Shown here: positions 35,826 through 51,153 of the stretch, one piece after another
How positions within the stretch are numbered: the first letter of the stretch is position 1
Layout of the letters: each line of letters opens with the position of its first letter
Translations under genes and position numbers: made by a program
The notes under the pieces: generated by a model
Database searches by the model: none
Told to the model about the DNA's origin: nothing
Seen by the model: only the letters and a program-made list of their open reading frames with translations
NCBI GenBank assembly: GCA_021802645.1
Contig: JAJZRO010000001.1
Location: forward strand, 289,634 to 353,633
DNA from: Deltaproteobacteria bacterium
Lineage (GTDB): Bacteria > Desulfobacterota > Desulfobulbia > Desulfobulbales > Desulfurivibrionaceae
Direction: 5' to 3'
DNA: 64,000 nt

Positions 35826-35851
35826 GCCAGGGGCCTCTTTTTCCTGGCCGA
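35826..35851 (+). terminator. Hairpin between cheX and the response regulator
   Basis: GGCCAGG pairs with CCTGGCC around a loop containing TTTTT, directly before the GTG-start regulator. It could terminate the cheX transcript. Confidence 0.35.
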
Positions 35852-35863
35852 AGGAGTTTTCTT

Positions 35864-36535
35864 GTGAGAATCCTGGTCGTCGAAGACGATACAACCATTG
35901 CCTCATACATTGTCAGCGGCCTCAGGGAAGTCGGCTTTGCCGTCGATGCTGCCGAGGATGGCGAATCCGGCCTTGATTTGGCCCTGACCGAGCCGTATGA
36001 TGCCGCAATCATCGACATCATGCTCCCCAAGCGTGATGGCCTCTCGCTTATCCGGGAGATCAGGAATAAAGGCATCGCCACTCCCGTCATCATTCTGAGC
36101 GCGAAGCGAACCGTCGAAGACCGGATCAGGGGGCTTGAAACAGGAAGCGACGACTATCTCATAAAGCCCTTTTCCTTTTCAGAACTTCTGGCGCGCGTGT
36201 ATGCCCTGATTCGGAGAAACGCCCGCGTCACGGAACCCACCGAATTGAAGATCGACGACCTTTCCCTCAATCTTATCACCCGGGAAGTGCGCAAAGGCGA
36301 GAAGGAAGTGGAACTCCAGCCCAAGGAGTTTGCCTTACTTGAATACCTTATGCGGAACGCTGGCCGGCCTGTCTCGAAGACCATGATTCTGGAACATGTC
36401 TGGGATTACAACTTCGTCTCCCAGACCAATGTGGTGGATGTCATGATTTGGCGCCTCAGAAACAAGATCGACCGGGATGAAAAAAAGCTGATCCATACCA
36501 TCCGTGGCGTAGGCTATGTACTTAAAACAGCTTAG
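35864..36535 (+). CDS. OmpR/CusR-type response regulator
   Basis: The 223-residue regulator has a receiver domain (V-V-E-D-D at the start, phospho-Asp in I-I-D-I-M-L-P near residue 46-52, Lys in D-D-Y-L-I-K-P) and a winged-helix DNA-binding domain (about residues 130-220, ending R-G-V-G-Y-V-L-K). It begins at a GTG with a AAGGAG site. It overlaps its kinase by 20 bases. The gene pair resembles the heavy-metal (Cus/Cop) class, although no metal transporter is adjacent. Confidence 0.93.
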   Translation: MRILVVEDDTTIASYIVSGLREVGFAVDAAEDGESGLDLALTEPYDAAIIDIMLPKRDGLSLIREIRNKGIATPVIILSAKRTVEDRIRGLETGSDDYLIKPFSFSELLARVYALIRRNARVTEPTELKIDDLSLNLITREVRKGEKEVELQPKEFALLEYLMRNAGRPVSKTMILEHVWDYNFVSQTNVVDVMIWRLRNKIDRDEKKLIHTIRGVGYVLKTA

Positions 36536-37931
36536 GGACAAGAAGCTTACCAAAACCATCGGATTCAAGCTGACTCTCTGGTATGCCCTTGTCACCATCT
36601 TCATTTCCATTCTGCTTTTTACCGTTGCCTATTTCCAGGTTTCCAACGAGATCGATGCCGAAAACCGCTACATGATCAAGGATGAGCTCAATGAATACAT
36701 TATGGCCTATCAGCTCGACGGTTGGGAGGGCCTTTTAAACAAGTTCGAACTCGAACACGCGAAAAAAGATCCATCGACCTATTTCGTCCGCATTGTTGAC
36801 AGCCACACCCACACGACACTCCTAAATATTCCAGGCGCCTACAAGGAGCTTAATGTCAAAAAACTGGAACGGGAATACCTTCCGCCGACCCAAGAGGGAT
36901 GGACTTACCTTCCCGTGCCGACTGACCCGGAAGACCTACTCGATATCGCGTGGCGTCGACTCCCCAACGGCATCCTTCTCCAGGTGGGGAGAAATTCAGA
37001 TATTGGCGACAAACTCCTTGCCCAGTCCCGCATTATTTTCAGCGGTATCATCATCTCGACAATCATATTGGGCTTCCTTGGCGGCGGCCTGTTGGCCTTT
37101 CGCGCCCTGCGGCCGATAAAAGATTTGATCAACACCGTGACCACCATAAAAAACGGCAGGCTGGATGCCCGGGTGCCGACCAGCGCGACCGGCGATGAAT
37201 TGGATCATCTCGTCATGTTGTTCAATGATATGCTCAACGAAATAGACCTCCTGGTCAAGGGACTCCGGGACACCCTCGACAACGTCGCCCACGATCTCCG
37301 AACTCCCATCACCAGAATCAAGGTCATTACGGAGCGAGCCCTGAGCTCTGGGGTCGATAGCGAGAAATTAAAAGAGGTAGTCATAGAATGCGCTGAGGAA
37401 GCGGATCGAATTTCCCTTCTGCTCACCACCCTGATGGATATTTCCGAGGCGGAAACCGGCACAATGCAACTGCATTTTGCGTGGGTGGATGTCAGAAAAC
37501 TGATTGACAACGCCATTGAACTCTATCGGTATCTGGCCGCCGACAAAGGGGTGACCATCTCCGTTGAAGGACCGGCTCAAGTGCTGGCTCATGTCGATCA
37601 GACACGGTTCCAGCAAGTGCTGGCCAATCTGCTCGACAATGCCGTGAAATACACCGAAAGCGGCGGACGCATCACGGCCGCTCTCACCCAAGAGAAAACG
37701 GGCGTCACCGTCTCCATCCGCGACAGCGGGATCGGCATCCCGCCAGCAGATATCCCCAAAATTTTCGATCGGCTTTATCGAAGCGACAAAAGCCGCCATA
37801 AAAAGGGGTTGGGCCTCGGCTTGAGCTTGGTGAAAGCCATCATCAGCGCCCATCACGGACACATCAAGGTGGAAAGCCAACTTGGGAAAGGATCAAACTT
37901 TATTTTCTTTCTCCCCGATCGGCCGGTATAG
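36516..37931 (+). CDS. HAMP-domain sensor histidine kinase
   Basis: The 471-residue kinase has a first helix (about residues 20-45), a periplasmic sensor domain of roughly 120 residues and a second helix (about 170-195). A HAMP segment beginning R-A-L-R-P-I follows, then HisKA with D-N-V-A-H-D-L-R-T-P and an ATPase domain with N-A-V-K-Y and D-S-G-I-G-I-P. It phosphorylates the overlapping upstream regulator. The overall plan matches CusS-type kinases. Signal unknown. Confidence 0.93.
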   Translation: MYLKQLRDKKLTKTIGFKLTLWYALVTIFISILLFTVAYFQVSNEIDAENRYMIKDELNEYIMAYQLDGWEGLLNKFELEHAKKDPSTYFVRIVDSHTHTTLLNIPGAYKELNVKKLEREYLPPTQEGWTYLPVPTDPEDLLDIAWRRLPNGILLQVGRNSDIGDKLLAQSRIIFSGIIISTIILGFLGGGLLAFRALRPIKDLINTVTTIKNGRLDARVPTSATGDELDHLVMLFNDMLNEIDLLVKGLRDTLDNVAHDLRTPITRIKVITERALSSGVDSEKLKEVVIECAEEADRISLLLTTLMDISEAETGTMQLHFAWVDVRKLIDNAIELYRYLAADKGVTISVEGPAQVLAHVDQTRFQQVLANLLDNAVKYTESGGRITAALTQEKTGVTVSIRDSGIGIPPADIPKIFDRLYRSDKSRHKKGLGLGLSLVKAIISAHHGHIKVESQLGKGSNFIFFLPDRPV

Positions 37932-38016
37932 GGCAAGAAGCGACCATCGCAGACGAGAGCCGGCACGCCACGAGGGACGACAATCTTTCCCGGCCGCCAC
38001 CCAAGGATTTTCCAAC

Positions 38017-38047
38017 AAAAAAAGCCGCACCCAATGGGTGCGGCTTT
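38017..38047 (-). terminator. Terminator shared by the atp operon and the sensor kinase gene
   Basis: AAAGCCGCACCC and its complement flank an AAT loop. On the minus strand the stem is followed by seven T residues, so it is a strong terminator 26 bases after atpC. On the plus strand it may also end the kinase transcript. Confidence 0.88.
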
Positions 38048-38073
38048 CACGTTGCCTTGTTATCCAACAGAAC

Positions 38074-38496
38074 TCACTTGGGCTTGCGACGCTCCGCCAC
38101 CTTCAAGCGACTCAAGGCGCGCTGCATGGCTGCTTCGGCCCGGGTGCGATCAATCTTCTCGCGCTGACTCGCCACCTCGGCCAGCCGTTTCTCTGCCCGT
38201 TCCTTGGCGCGCAGGGCGCGGTCGACATCAATCTCCGTACCGCGCTCAGCCGATTCCACCAAGAAGGTCACCTTGTTGTTGGAGACCTCGCAGAACCCGC
38301 CACTGACCATCAGGTCTTCCACCTGCTGGTCCTTCTTGTAGGAGAGGACACCGATCTTGATGGTGCTCAAAAACGGGGCATGGTTGGCCAGGATACCGAA
38401 TTCACCGGCATAGCCTGGCGCGGTGACGAGATCAACGCTCTCGCTCACCACCGCCCCCTTGGGGGTTACGACTTCAAGTTGCAGTTTTTCAGCCAT
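38074..38496 (-). CDS. atpC: ATP synthase F1 epsilon subunit
   Basis: The 140-residue protein begins with the beta-sandwich of epsilon ([26 protein letters not shown]) and ends with the helical hairpin that regulates ATPase activity. It couples the c-ring rotor to gamma. It is the last gene of the operon, 53 bases after atpD. Confidence 0.95.
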   Translation of the reverse strand: MAEKLQLEVVTPKGAVVSESVDLVTAPGYAGEFGILANHAPFLSTIKIGVLSYKKDQQVEDLMVSGGFCEVSNNKVTFLVESAERGTEIDVDRALRAKERAEKRLAEVASQREKIDRTRAEAAMQRALSRLKVAERRKPK

Positions 38497-38549
38497 TCTT
38501 CAACCTCGCATGCACGCCCGCGTGTGGAGCGCGTCTGTGCTCAGGGAGC

Positions 38550-40025
<1,476 letters not shown>

Positions 40026-40889
40026 TTAGCCCTTCAACGCCTCGGCGCCGCCGACGATATCCATCAGTTCGCCGGTGATGCCCGCCTGCCGCGCCTTGTT
40101 GTAGACCAGAGTCAGGCTGTTGATGATATCCTTGCAGGCGCTGGTGGCATTGTCCATGGCGCTCATCCGCGCCGCATGCTCGCTGGCGCTTACCTCGAGC
40201 ATGGCATGGTAGACCATGACGTTCAAGTAGAGCGGCAGCATGACATCCATGATCTCGGTGGTGCTCGGTTCGTAGATGTAGTCGGCGCTCGCAGCCGCGG
40301 CCCCGCCTTCCACCGATTTCACCGGCAGGAACTGCTGCTGGGCCGGCCTCTGCACCGCCACGCTCTGGAAGCGGCCGTACATGATGTGCACCTCGTCGGC
40401 GCCGCCAGAGAGGAAGTTCCCTGCCACGTCCTGGGCAATGGCCCGGGCGTTGAACATCTGAAAGTTGCCCATGATATCGGTGTAGATGGCGCGCACCTTG
40501 CCGCTGCGCTTGAAGTAGCCTGCCGCCTTCTTGCCGACGCAGACCAGGCTCACCTTCTTGCCCTCACCTTCGAGTTGGCGCATCAGGCGCTCGGTCTGCT
40601 TCAGAATGTTGGAGTTGAAGCTGCCGCAGAGGCCGCGGTCGGAGGTGACCACCAGCAACTCGACACTCTTCACCTCGCGCACCTCCATCAGCGGAAACTG
40701 GGCCGCGTCCATGCCGGTGGAGAGGTTCCCCATGGCGGCATTGTACTTCTCGGCGTAGGGCCGGAAGCGCTCCATCTTCATCTGGGCGCCGCGCAGTTTC
40801 GCCGCGGCGACCATGTTCATCGCCTTGGTGATCTGCGAGGTCTTCTTGACACCCGAGATTTTTACTTTGACATCTTTCAGGCTCGCCAT
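40026..40889 (-). CDS. atpG: ATP synthase F1 gamma subunit
   Basis: The 287-residue shaft subunit has the conserved N-terminal I-K-S/K-I-x-K-T-S-Q-I-T-K-A-M-x-M-V-A-A-K region, the S-D-R-G-L-C-G-S-F-N segment, and a C-terminal helix with A-M-D-N-A-T. It rotates inside alpha3-beta3 with epsilon. Confidence 0.96.
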   Translation of the reverse strand: MASLKDVKVKISGVKKTSQITKAMNMVAAAKLRGAQMKMERFRPYAEKYNAAMGNLSTGMDAAQFPLMEVREVKSVELLVVTSDRGLCGSFNSNILKQTERLMRQLEGEGKKVSLVCVGKKAAGYFKRSGKVRAIYTDIMGNFQMFNARAIAQDVAGNFLSGGADEVHIMYGRFQSVAVQRPAQQQFLPVKSVEGGAAAASADYIYEPSTTEIMDVMLPLYLNVMVYHAMLEVSASEHAARMSAMDNATSACKDIINSLTLVYNKARQAGITGELMDIVGGAEALKG

Positions 40890-40901
40890 AAGACCCCCTT
40901 G

Positions 40902-42425
<1,524 letters not shown>

Positions 42426-42427
42426 CG

Positions 42428-42973
42428 TTAGTTACTCCCCTTGATGGATTCTTGTAAACCCGCAAGCTGCGATTTGATGCTGCCGTCGAGCACCAAATCG
42501 CCCACTTTGGCCACCATGCCGCCGATGATCGACGGATCGATCGCCGTCGTGAGCACGACCTGCTTGCCGGTAATTTTCTCTAAGGTAGCCTTTACCTTGG
42601 CGTTGAGATCGGCAGAAAGCTCCGTGGCCGACACCACCGTTCCCCGCACCAGATTTTTCTCCGCATCCACCAGGGCCTGGTATTCCTCGGCCAGCTCCGG
42701 CAGAATTTCGGCCCGCTTCTTCTGGACCAGCAGTTTAAAAAAGTTGGTCATGACCTGCGCCGGATTCATGCTTTTGACCAGGTGCTCCATAACCTTCTCG
42801 CGCACCTCCAGCGGATAGACCGGATTGGTCAGGGCGTCCTGCACCTCGGGCATGGCGCCGTAGAGTTCGGCCATGCTGTTCAGGGCCTGGCCATACTGCT
42901 CCAGAGCATTATCTTCCTTGCCAACGGCGAAGAGCGCCTTGGCATACCGTTTCGCCAACACCGTGCTTTTCAC
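42428..42973 (-). CDS. atpH: ATP synthase F1 delta subunit
   Basis: The 181-residue peripheral-stalk subunit has the family pattern [11 protein letters not shown] at the start and [15 protein letters not shown] near the end. It links F1 to the b/b' stalk. The start overlaps the atpF stop by four bases. Confidence 0.94.
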   Translation of the reverse strand: MKSTVLAKRYAKALFAVGKEDNALEQYGQALNSMAELYGAMPEVQDALTNPVYPLEVREKVMEHLVKSMNPAQVMTNFFKLLVQKKRAEILPELAEEYQALVDAEKNLVRGTVVSATELSADLNAKVKATLEKITGKQVVLTTAIDPSIIGGMVAKVGDLVLDGSIKSQLAGLQESIKGSN

Positions 42974-43569
42974 TGGACCCCTCCCACCTTATCGAGGTAG
43001 CTTGCGATCATGGTCTGCTGATCTGCCGGCTGCAGGTTCTTCTTGATGAGTTCCTCGGCCACCAGCACCGCCTGCTCGGCAATTTCGGCCTTGAGACGGG
43101 TCTTGGCCACCGCCAGTTCATGCGCTACGGCCATCTCGGCCTGGCGCTTCATATCGTTGGCAGACCGCTCGGCCTCGGCAAGGATCTTCTGCTTTTCCTC
43201 CTCGCCCTGCTTGAGCGCCTCGGCGAGGATCGCCTTGGCCTCGGACTCAAGACCGGCCAACTTGGCCTCGCATTCCTTGTAGACCCGCTCGGCCTCAGCC
43301 CGCTTGGCCTCAAGCTCTTCGAGCTGGGCGCGAATGGCCTCGCGCCGGCTGTTCAGGGCGTTGACCAACGGCTTCTTGGCGGCCAGCACCAGGATGATCA
43401 CCAAGCCGATGAAGTTCAACACCCGATAGAGCAGATCCCACAACTTGGCGGGGGGAATAGCACCACCACCATGGCCCTCGCCGCCGGAGGCGTACACGGC
43501 GGCCGCCGTTGCCAGCAGACCAACCGCCGCCAATGCGGCCGCGCCCAACTTCCCTTTTCGCTGCATCAT
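42970..43569 (-). CDS. atpF: ATP synthase Fo b subunit
   Basis: The 199-residue protein has a long N-terminal segment with a signal-like hydrophobic stretch and a Gly/His-rich linker. It then has the membrane helix (L-N-F-I-G-L-V-I-I-L-V-L-A-A) and a charged coiled coil. The extra N-terminal hydrophobic stretch, absent from short b subunits, is common in Desulfobacterota relatives. It forms the stator with b'. Confidence 0.9.
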   Translation of the reverse strand: MMQRKGKLGAAALAAVGLLATAAAVYASGGEGHGGGAIPPAKLWDLLYRVLNFIGLVIILVLAAKKPLVNALNSRREAIRAQLEELEAKRAEAERVYKECEAKLAGLESEAKAILAEALKQGEEEKQKILAEAERSANDMKRQAEMAVAHELAVAKTRLKAEIAEQAVLVAEELIKKNLQPADQQTMIASYLDKVGGVQ

Positions 43570-43570
43570 G

Positions 43571-43996
43571 TTACAGAGCCCTCCCCAAAACTTTACTCGC
43601 CATTTCGGTGGCGAAGGTATCGATCTGTCCCTTCAGTGTGGCCTGCGCTGCGGCAAACTGCTGCTGAATCTGCTGCAACTGCTCGCCTTTGGCCGCCTCG
43701 ACATCCTTGCGCAGGGCCGCCAGCTTGGTGCCGGTCTCGCTCTGGGCGGCGCCGCGGGCCGCATCGAACTCGGCCTTGGCCTTGCCGCGGGCGTCGCGGA
43801 TCTTCTGGTCAAACTCGTCCAGGCGCAGCTTGGCGTTCTTGTTGAAATTGGCGATATCGGCATCAAGCCCGCCGATCTTCTTCTGGCGCTCGATGAGGAT
43901 AGTCCGGATCGGACGGTAGAGGACCGCATTGAGGATGACGATCAAGAGCAGCATGTTGATGATCTGGATCGGCATGGTCAGGTCTATGGTAATCAT
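43571..43996 (-). CDS. atpF': ATP synthase Fo b' subunit
   Basis: The 141-residue protein has one N-terminal membrane helix (I-Q-I-I-N-M-L-L-L-I-V-I-L-N-A-V-L-Y-R-P-I) and a coiled-coil tail, the second b-type subunit of the stator. It is the first gene of the operon. The a and c subunit genes, normally atpB and atpE, are not in this window and must be elsewhere, as in several deltaproteobacteria. Confidence 0.9.
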   Translation of the reverse strand: MITIDLTMPIQIINMLLLIVILNAVLYRPIRTILIERQKKIGGLDADIANFNKNAKLRLDEFDQKIRDARGKAKAEFDAARGAAQSETGTKLAALRKDVEAAKGEQLQQIQQQFAAAQATLKGQIDTFATEMASKVLGRAL

Positions 43997-44049
43997 AGTC
44001 TCGTCCCTGTAAGTGCGTAGTTCGTTTTGTTGCGTTGTCAGCCGGGAAA

Positions 44050-44064
44050 TGAATGATCGTTCAT
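44050..44064. promoter_or_regulatory. Palindrome between the atp promoter and atpF'
   Basis: TGAATGATCGTTCA is a near-perfect palindrome of the TetR-operator style lying in the 5' leader of the atp transcript. It may be an operator; no cognate regulator is adjacent. Confidence 0.3.
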
Positions 44065-44076
44065 AAACAAAAAGGC

Positions 44077-44105
44077 GTTCTAATCGATAATCCAGGGCCT
44101 GTCAA
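44077..44105 (-). promoter_or_regulatory. Probable promoter of the atpF'FHAGDC operon
   Basis: On the minus strand TTGACA (44105-44100), 17 bases, then TAGAAC (44082-44077). The -35 is perfect and the -10 moderate. The leader would be about 75 bases. Confidence 0.5.
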
Positions 44106-44197
44106 TATTTTTTCTGTTCGACAAATTGCCTGTTTTTTCAAGGGATAAGCGACGAATTGACGACTGATTCCCAAGAATTTAATCAAAAACTTTAAGG

Positions 44198-46837
<2,640 letters not shown>

Positions 46838-46867
46838 TGCTCCACCTTACTGCCGATTTGACTTTTC

Positions 46868-47250
46868 CCCTCCTTCTTTTGCTCGTCCAAAAGAAGGAGG
46901 TAAGAAAAGGACGCCCCGACTGTCCCGGTCCTGACGGACTTCCCGCAGGTACTCGCCGCTGCCGGGAACGCTGTGAACTCGCCCTCCCTGGCTCAGACAG
47001 CACAGCGTTCTTTCTCCGCCAGCGGCTTGCGCCCTGCGGCGGGACAGGACGGGATTCAAAACCCGTTTCACGCAGCCGAGCACCGCAGAAGACGCCGAAA
47101 ATGGAGTTTGAACTGTTTGAGGCAAAGCCGAGTTTTCAAACTCCCGGCGTCTGCGAGGAGCGCAGGGTATTCGCCGCAGGCGGACCAGTGATCGGGTGCC
47201 CTTTCTTTTGCGTTCCTTTTCTTTGGGCACGCAAAGAAAAGGGACATAAA
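46868..47250 (-). repeat. Interspersed repeat, copy 2 (full A+B unit with hairpin ends)
   Basis: This is a non-coding unit of about 380 bases between alaS and recA. The left end is a hairpin with CTCCTTCTTTTG and CAAAAGAAGGAG arms. The right end is a hairpin with CCTTTTCTTTG and CAAAGAAAAGG arms. The left half (to about 47056) matches 5100-5312 in inverted orientation. The right half (47042-47250) matches 63750-63990 in the same orientation. Small ORFs predicted inside it vary between copies and are not supported. Confidence 0.88.
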
Positions 47251-47266
47251 AATGCGAACCATTGCC

Positions 47267-47300
47267 CATAAAAAAAGCGGGATGCCTTCGCATCCCGCCC
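47267..47300 (-). terminator. Intrinsic terminator of recA
   Basis: On the minus strand GCGGGATGC, a GAAG tetraloop and GCATCCCGC are followed by seven T residues. It lies about 60 bases after the recA stop, separating recA from the repeat and alaS. Confidence 0.92.
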
Positions 47301-47358
47301 TTTCATACAACCCTGTGCGCCTTTTTGCAACGCCTTTAGCTGATGCCGGGGCCGGCCA

Positions 47359-48420
<1,062 letters not shown>

Positions 48421-48478
48421 GGAATCTCCTCTGACAAAGGAATTGGGTTAACGCGGTTCCCTTCTTTTACACCGCCGG

Positions 48479-49723
48479 TCACTCGGAAGCAAGCAAAGAG
48501 CGGCGCAGCAGGTCCAGGGCGATCTGGCTGGCATGTTCCTGAATCTGCCAGCGGTCACCGCCAAGATGCACCAGGTGGTCGTCGGCCCTCCCCGCTCTGG
48601 CCAAGGCCAGGTAGACGGTGCCCACCGGCTTTTCCTCGCTGCCGCCGCCAGGACCCGCAATGCCGGTGATGGCAACCCCGAGGTCGGCGCCGGTCACCCG
48701 CCGGATGCCCTCGGCCATGGCCAGGGCGGTCTCGCTGCTCACCGCCCCGTGCTGGGCCAGGACTTCGGCCGACACCCCGAGCAGCCGCTCCTTGAGCGCA
48801 TTGCTGTACGCCACCACCCCGCCCAGAAAGTAGGCGGAGCTGCCCGCCACCCGGGTCACCTTGTGGGCCAAGAGGCCGCCGGAACAGGATTCCGCCACCG
48901 CCAGCGTCTTGCCCTGCCAGCTAAGCAGCCGGCCCACCACCCCTTCGAGGGAATCGGTGCCGCAGCCATAGATGGCGCGCCCCAAGATGTCGGTAATCGC
49001 CGTATCGATCTCGTAAAAACGCTGGGCGATGGTCGCCTCGCCGTTGCCCGCCACGGTCAGGCTCACATGCACCTCGGGGAAAACCGGATAATAACCGATC
49101 CGCACGCCGTGGGCCGGGTTCTCCAGGTGCTCCAGCTTGTTGTTGATCTCCGCTTCGGCGAGCCCCACCACCTTGTAGACCTTCTGCCGCACCCGCCGCC
49201 CCTCCTCGCCCTCCCAGACCGCCAGCCGGGAGAGCACCGTCTCCACCAGCAGCTCCTTCATCTCATGCGGCACGCCGGGCAGGAAAAAAATCGGCTTGCC
49301 GTCCTGAACCAGGAAATAGCCGGCGGTTTTGGCCTCGGTGTGCAGGGCATGGGCGCCGGCCGGCAGCCAGGCAAGTTTCTCCAGCGCGCTCTGCACCTCC
49401 GGCGGATTGTTGGTGCCATAGACGGCGATCTTCTTGAAAATCTCGGGATAAAAGGTGGCGGGTCGAGCCAGGGCCTCGGAGACGGCCAGGTTGGTGAGAT
49501 CGTCGGTGGTGGGGCCGAGGCCGCCGGTGACAATGAGAAAATCGGCGCGGCCCAATGCCTGCCGGATGGTTTGGCCGATGAGTTCCACCTCGTCGCCGAT
49601 GGTGGTCATGGCGATCACCTCGTGGCCGGCGGCAAAGAGCTGGCTCGCCGCAAAAAAGCTGGTGGTATTGAGAATCCGGCCGGTGGTCAGTTCGTCGCCG
49701 ATGGCTATGATCTCGCCGCGCAT
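48479..49723 (-). CDS. cinA: CinA: MoCF-domain plus nicotinamide-nucleotide amidohydrolase
   Basis: The 414-residue protein has an N-terminal molybdopterin-binding-like domain (I-G-D-E-L-T-T-G-R-I-L-N-T, G-G-L-G-P-T-T-D-D), which in some CinA proteins is an ADP-ribose pyrophosphatase. Its C-terminal PncC domain (A-E-S-C-S-G-G-L and G-I-A-G-P-G-G-G) deamidates NMN. Both catalytic regions look intact. Its position before recA is conserved widely. It follows mtaB by 13 bases and has an AGGAGAG site. Confidence 0.93.
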   Translation of the reverse strand: MRGEIIAIGDELTTGRILNTTSFFAASQLFAAGHEVIAMTTIGDEVELIGQTIRQALGRADFLIVTGGLGPTTDDLTNLAVSEALARPATFYPEIFKKIAVYGTNNPPEVQSALEKLAWLPAGAHALHTEAKTAGYFLVQDGKPIFFLPGVPHEMKELLVETVLSRLAVWEGEEGRRVRQKVYKVVGLAEAEINNKLEHLENPAHGVRIGYYPVFPEVHVSLTVAGNGEATIAQRFYEIDTAITDILGRAIYGCGTDSLEGVVGRLLSWQGKTLAVAESCSGGLLAHKVTRVAGSSAYFLGGVVAYSNALKERLLGVSAEVLAQHGAVSSETALAMAEGIRRVTGADLGVAITGIAGPGGGSEEKPVGTVYLALARAGRADDHLVHLGGDRWQIQEHASQIALDLLRRSLLASE

Positions 49724-49736
49724 GCGCTCTCCTGAT

Positions 49737-51101
49737 TCACGGTGCTTCCATCAAGGTGGCAGCCACGCCGGCCTCGGTCAGGCGGTCGAGCCGCACCGAC
49801 ACCACGGAGTTGGCCAGCGTCGCCGGCCCGGCAAAGGTCACCGGCACATAGTGTTCGGTAAAGCCACGCAGGATTTTGCCGCCCTTGCCGGGCTCGGCCA
49901 GCACCCCGCAGACCTCGCCCAGGTGGCTGCCGTAAAAGGCCTGCCGCTTCTCCTGGTCCAGGGCCCGCAACAGCGCCACCCGTTCATCCTTCACCGGGCG
50001 GGGAATCTGGCCGGACATCTTCGCGGCGATGGTGCCCGGCCGCCGCGAATAGGGGAAGACATGGAGGTAGCTCACCGGCAACCCGGCGAGCAATTCGTAG
50101 GTGTTGCGGAAGGCGGCCTCGTCCTCGCCGGGAAAACCGACCAGGACATCCACCCCGATGGCGAGCCCGGGCAGGGAGGCGGCGCAGGCCTGGATGATCT
50201 CGGCAAACTGCGCTCGCGTGTAGCGTCGGTGCATGGCCGCCAGGATTCGGTCGTCGCCGCTCTGGAGCGGGATATGCAGGTGGGGCATCAGCTCAGGCGC
50301 CTCGGCCATCCGGGCCAAGAGCGCGGGGGTGATCTCGGTCGGCTCCAGCGAACTGAGGCGGTAACGCACCGGGTGGCGCTGGGCCAGCAGCAGATCGACC
50401 AGGGTCAAAAGACTCATCGTCGGCGAGAGGTCGAGACCGTAGTGGCCAAGGTGGATACCGGTCAACACCATCTCGCGGAAGCCCTGTTCCACAAAAAGCT
50501 GCGCCTGGGCAAGCACCGCCCCCGGCGGCACGCTGCGGCTGCGGCCCCGGGCATAGGGCACGATGCAGTAGGTGCAGAACTGATTACAGCCGTCCTGCAC
50601 CTTGAGATAGCTGCGGGTCCGGCCGGCAAAGCCGGTGACGGTAAGCGGGCACACCTCGCGGGCTCCGGCGAGATCACCCAGATACATCTCGAGGTCGCAG
50701 TGGCTGTCGGCCAAGGCAACCTCCACCAGCCGGTGCTTGTAGGCATTGCCCACCAGGCAGAGGGGCTGTTCGACCAGCTCAAGAATCTCCTCGGAGGCCA
50801 CCTGGGCGTAGCAGCCGGTGACGATGAGCCGCGCCTTGGGATTGGTCTTGAGGGCGCGCCGAATCAGCTGGCGCGACTGGGCACCGGCCTTGGCGGTGAC
50901 GGCGCAGGTGTTGATGACATACAAATCGGCGGGTTGGGCAAAGGGCACGATGGTGAGCCCCTGCGCCGCAAAATCGGAGAGAAAGGCGGCGGACTCGAAC
51001 TGATTTACCTTACAGCCTAAAGTGGTGACCGCCACCCGGCCGACCCATGGGCTTGCACTCTTCATGGTTTTGGACATACCGGGTTTGGCCGCACTTTGCA
51101 A
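49737..51101 (-). CDS. mtaB: tRNA t6A37 methylthiotransferase
   Basis: The 454-residue radical-SAM enzyme has the N-terminal UPF0004 domain beginning T-L-G-C-K-V-N-Q-F-E-S, the MtaB-specific signature. It also has Cys ligands for the auxiliary cluster, then the radical-SAM motif C-N-Q-F-C-T-Y-C near residue 170 and a C-terminal TRAM-like domain. It adds a methylthio group to t6A at position 37 of tRNAs reading ANN codons. Several ATGs compete at the start (51101, 51077, 51065) and no clear ribosome site decides. The conserved frame begins by 51050. Confidence 0.9.
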   Translation of the reverse strand: MQSAAKPGMSKTMKSASPWVGRVAVTTLGCKVNQFESAAFLSDFAAQGLTIVPFAQPADLYVINTCAVTAKAGAQSRQLIRRALKTNPKARLIVTGCYAQVASEEILELVEQPLCLVGNAYKHRLVEVALADSHCDLEMYLGDLAGAREVCPLTVTGFAGRTRSYLKVQDGCNQFCTYCIVPYARGRSRSVPPGAVLAQAQLFVEQGFREMVLTGIHLGHYGLDLSPTMSLLTLVDLLLAQRHPVRYRLSSLEPTEITPALLARMAEAPELMPHLHIPLQSGDDRILAAMHRRYTRAQFAEIIQACAASLPGLAIGVDVLVGFPGEDEAAFRNTYELLAGLPVSYLHVFPYSRRPGTIAAKMSGQIPRPVKDERVALLRALDQEKRQAFYGSHLGEVCGVLAEPGKGGKILRGFTEHYVPVTFAGPATLANSVVSVRLDRLTEAGVAATLMEAP

Positions 51102-51153
51102 TGGAAAGCGACAACCGGGCGCCGACGCAGAGGCCGGGCGGAAAAAGGCGAAA

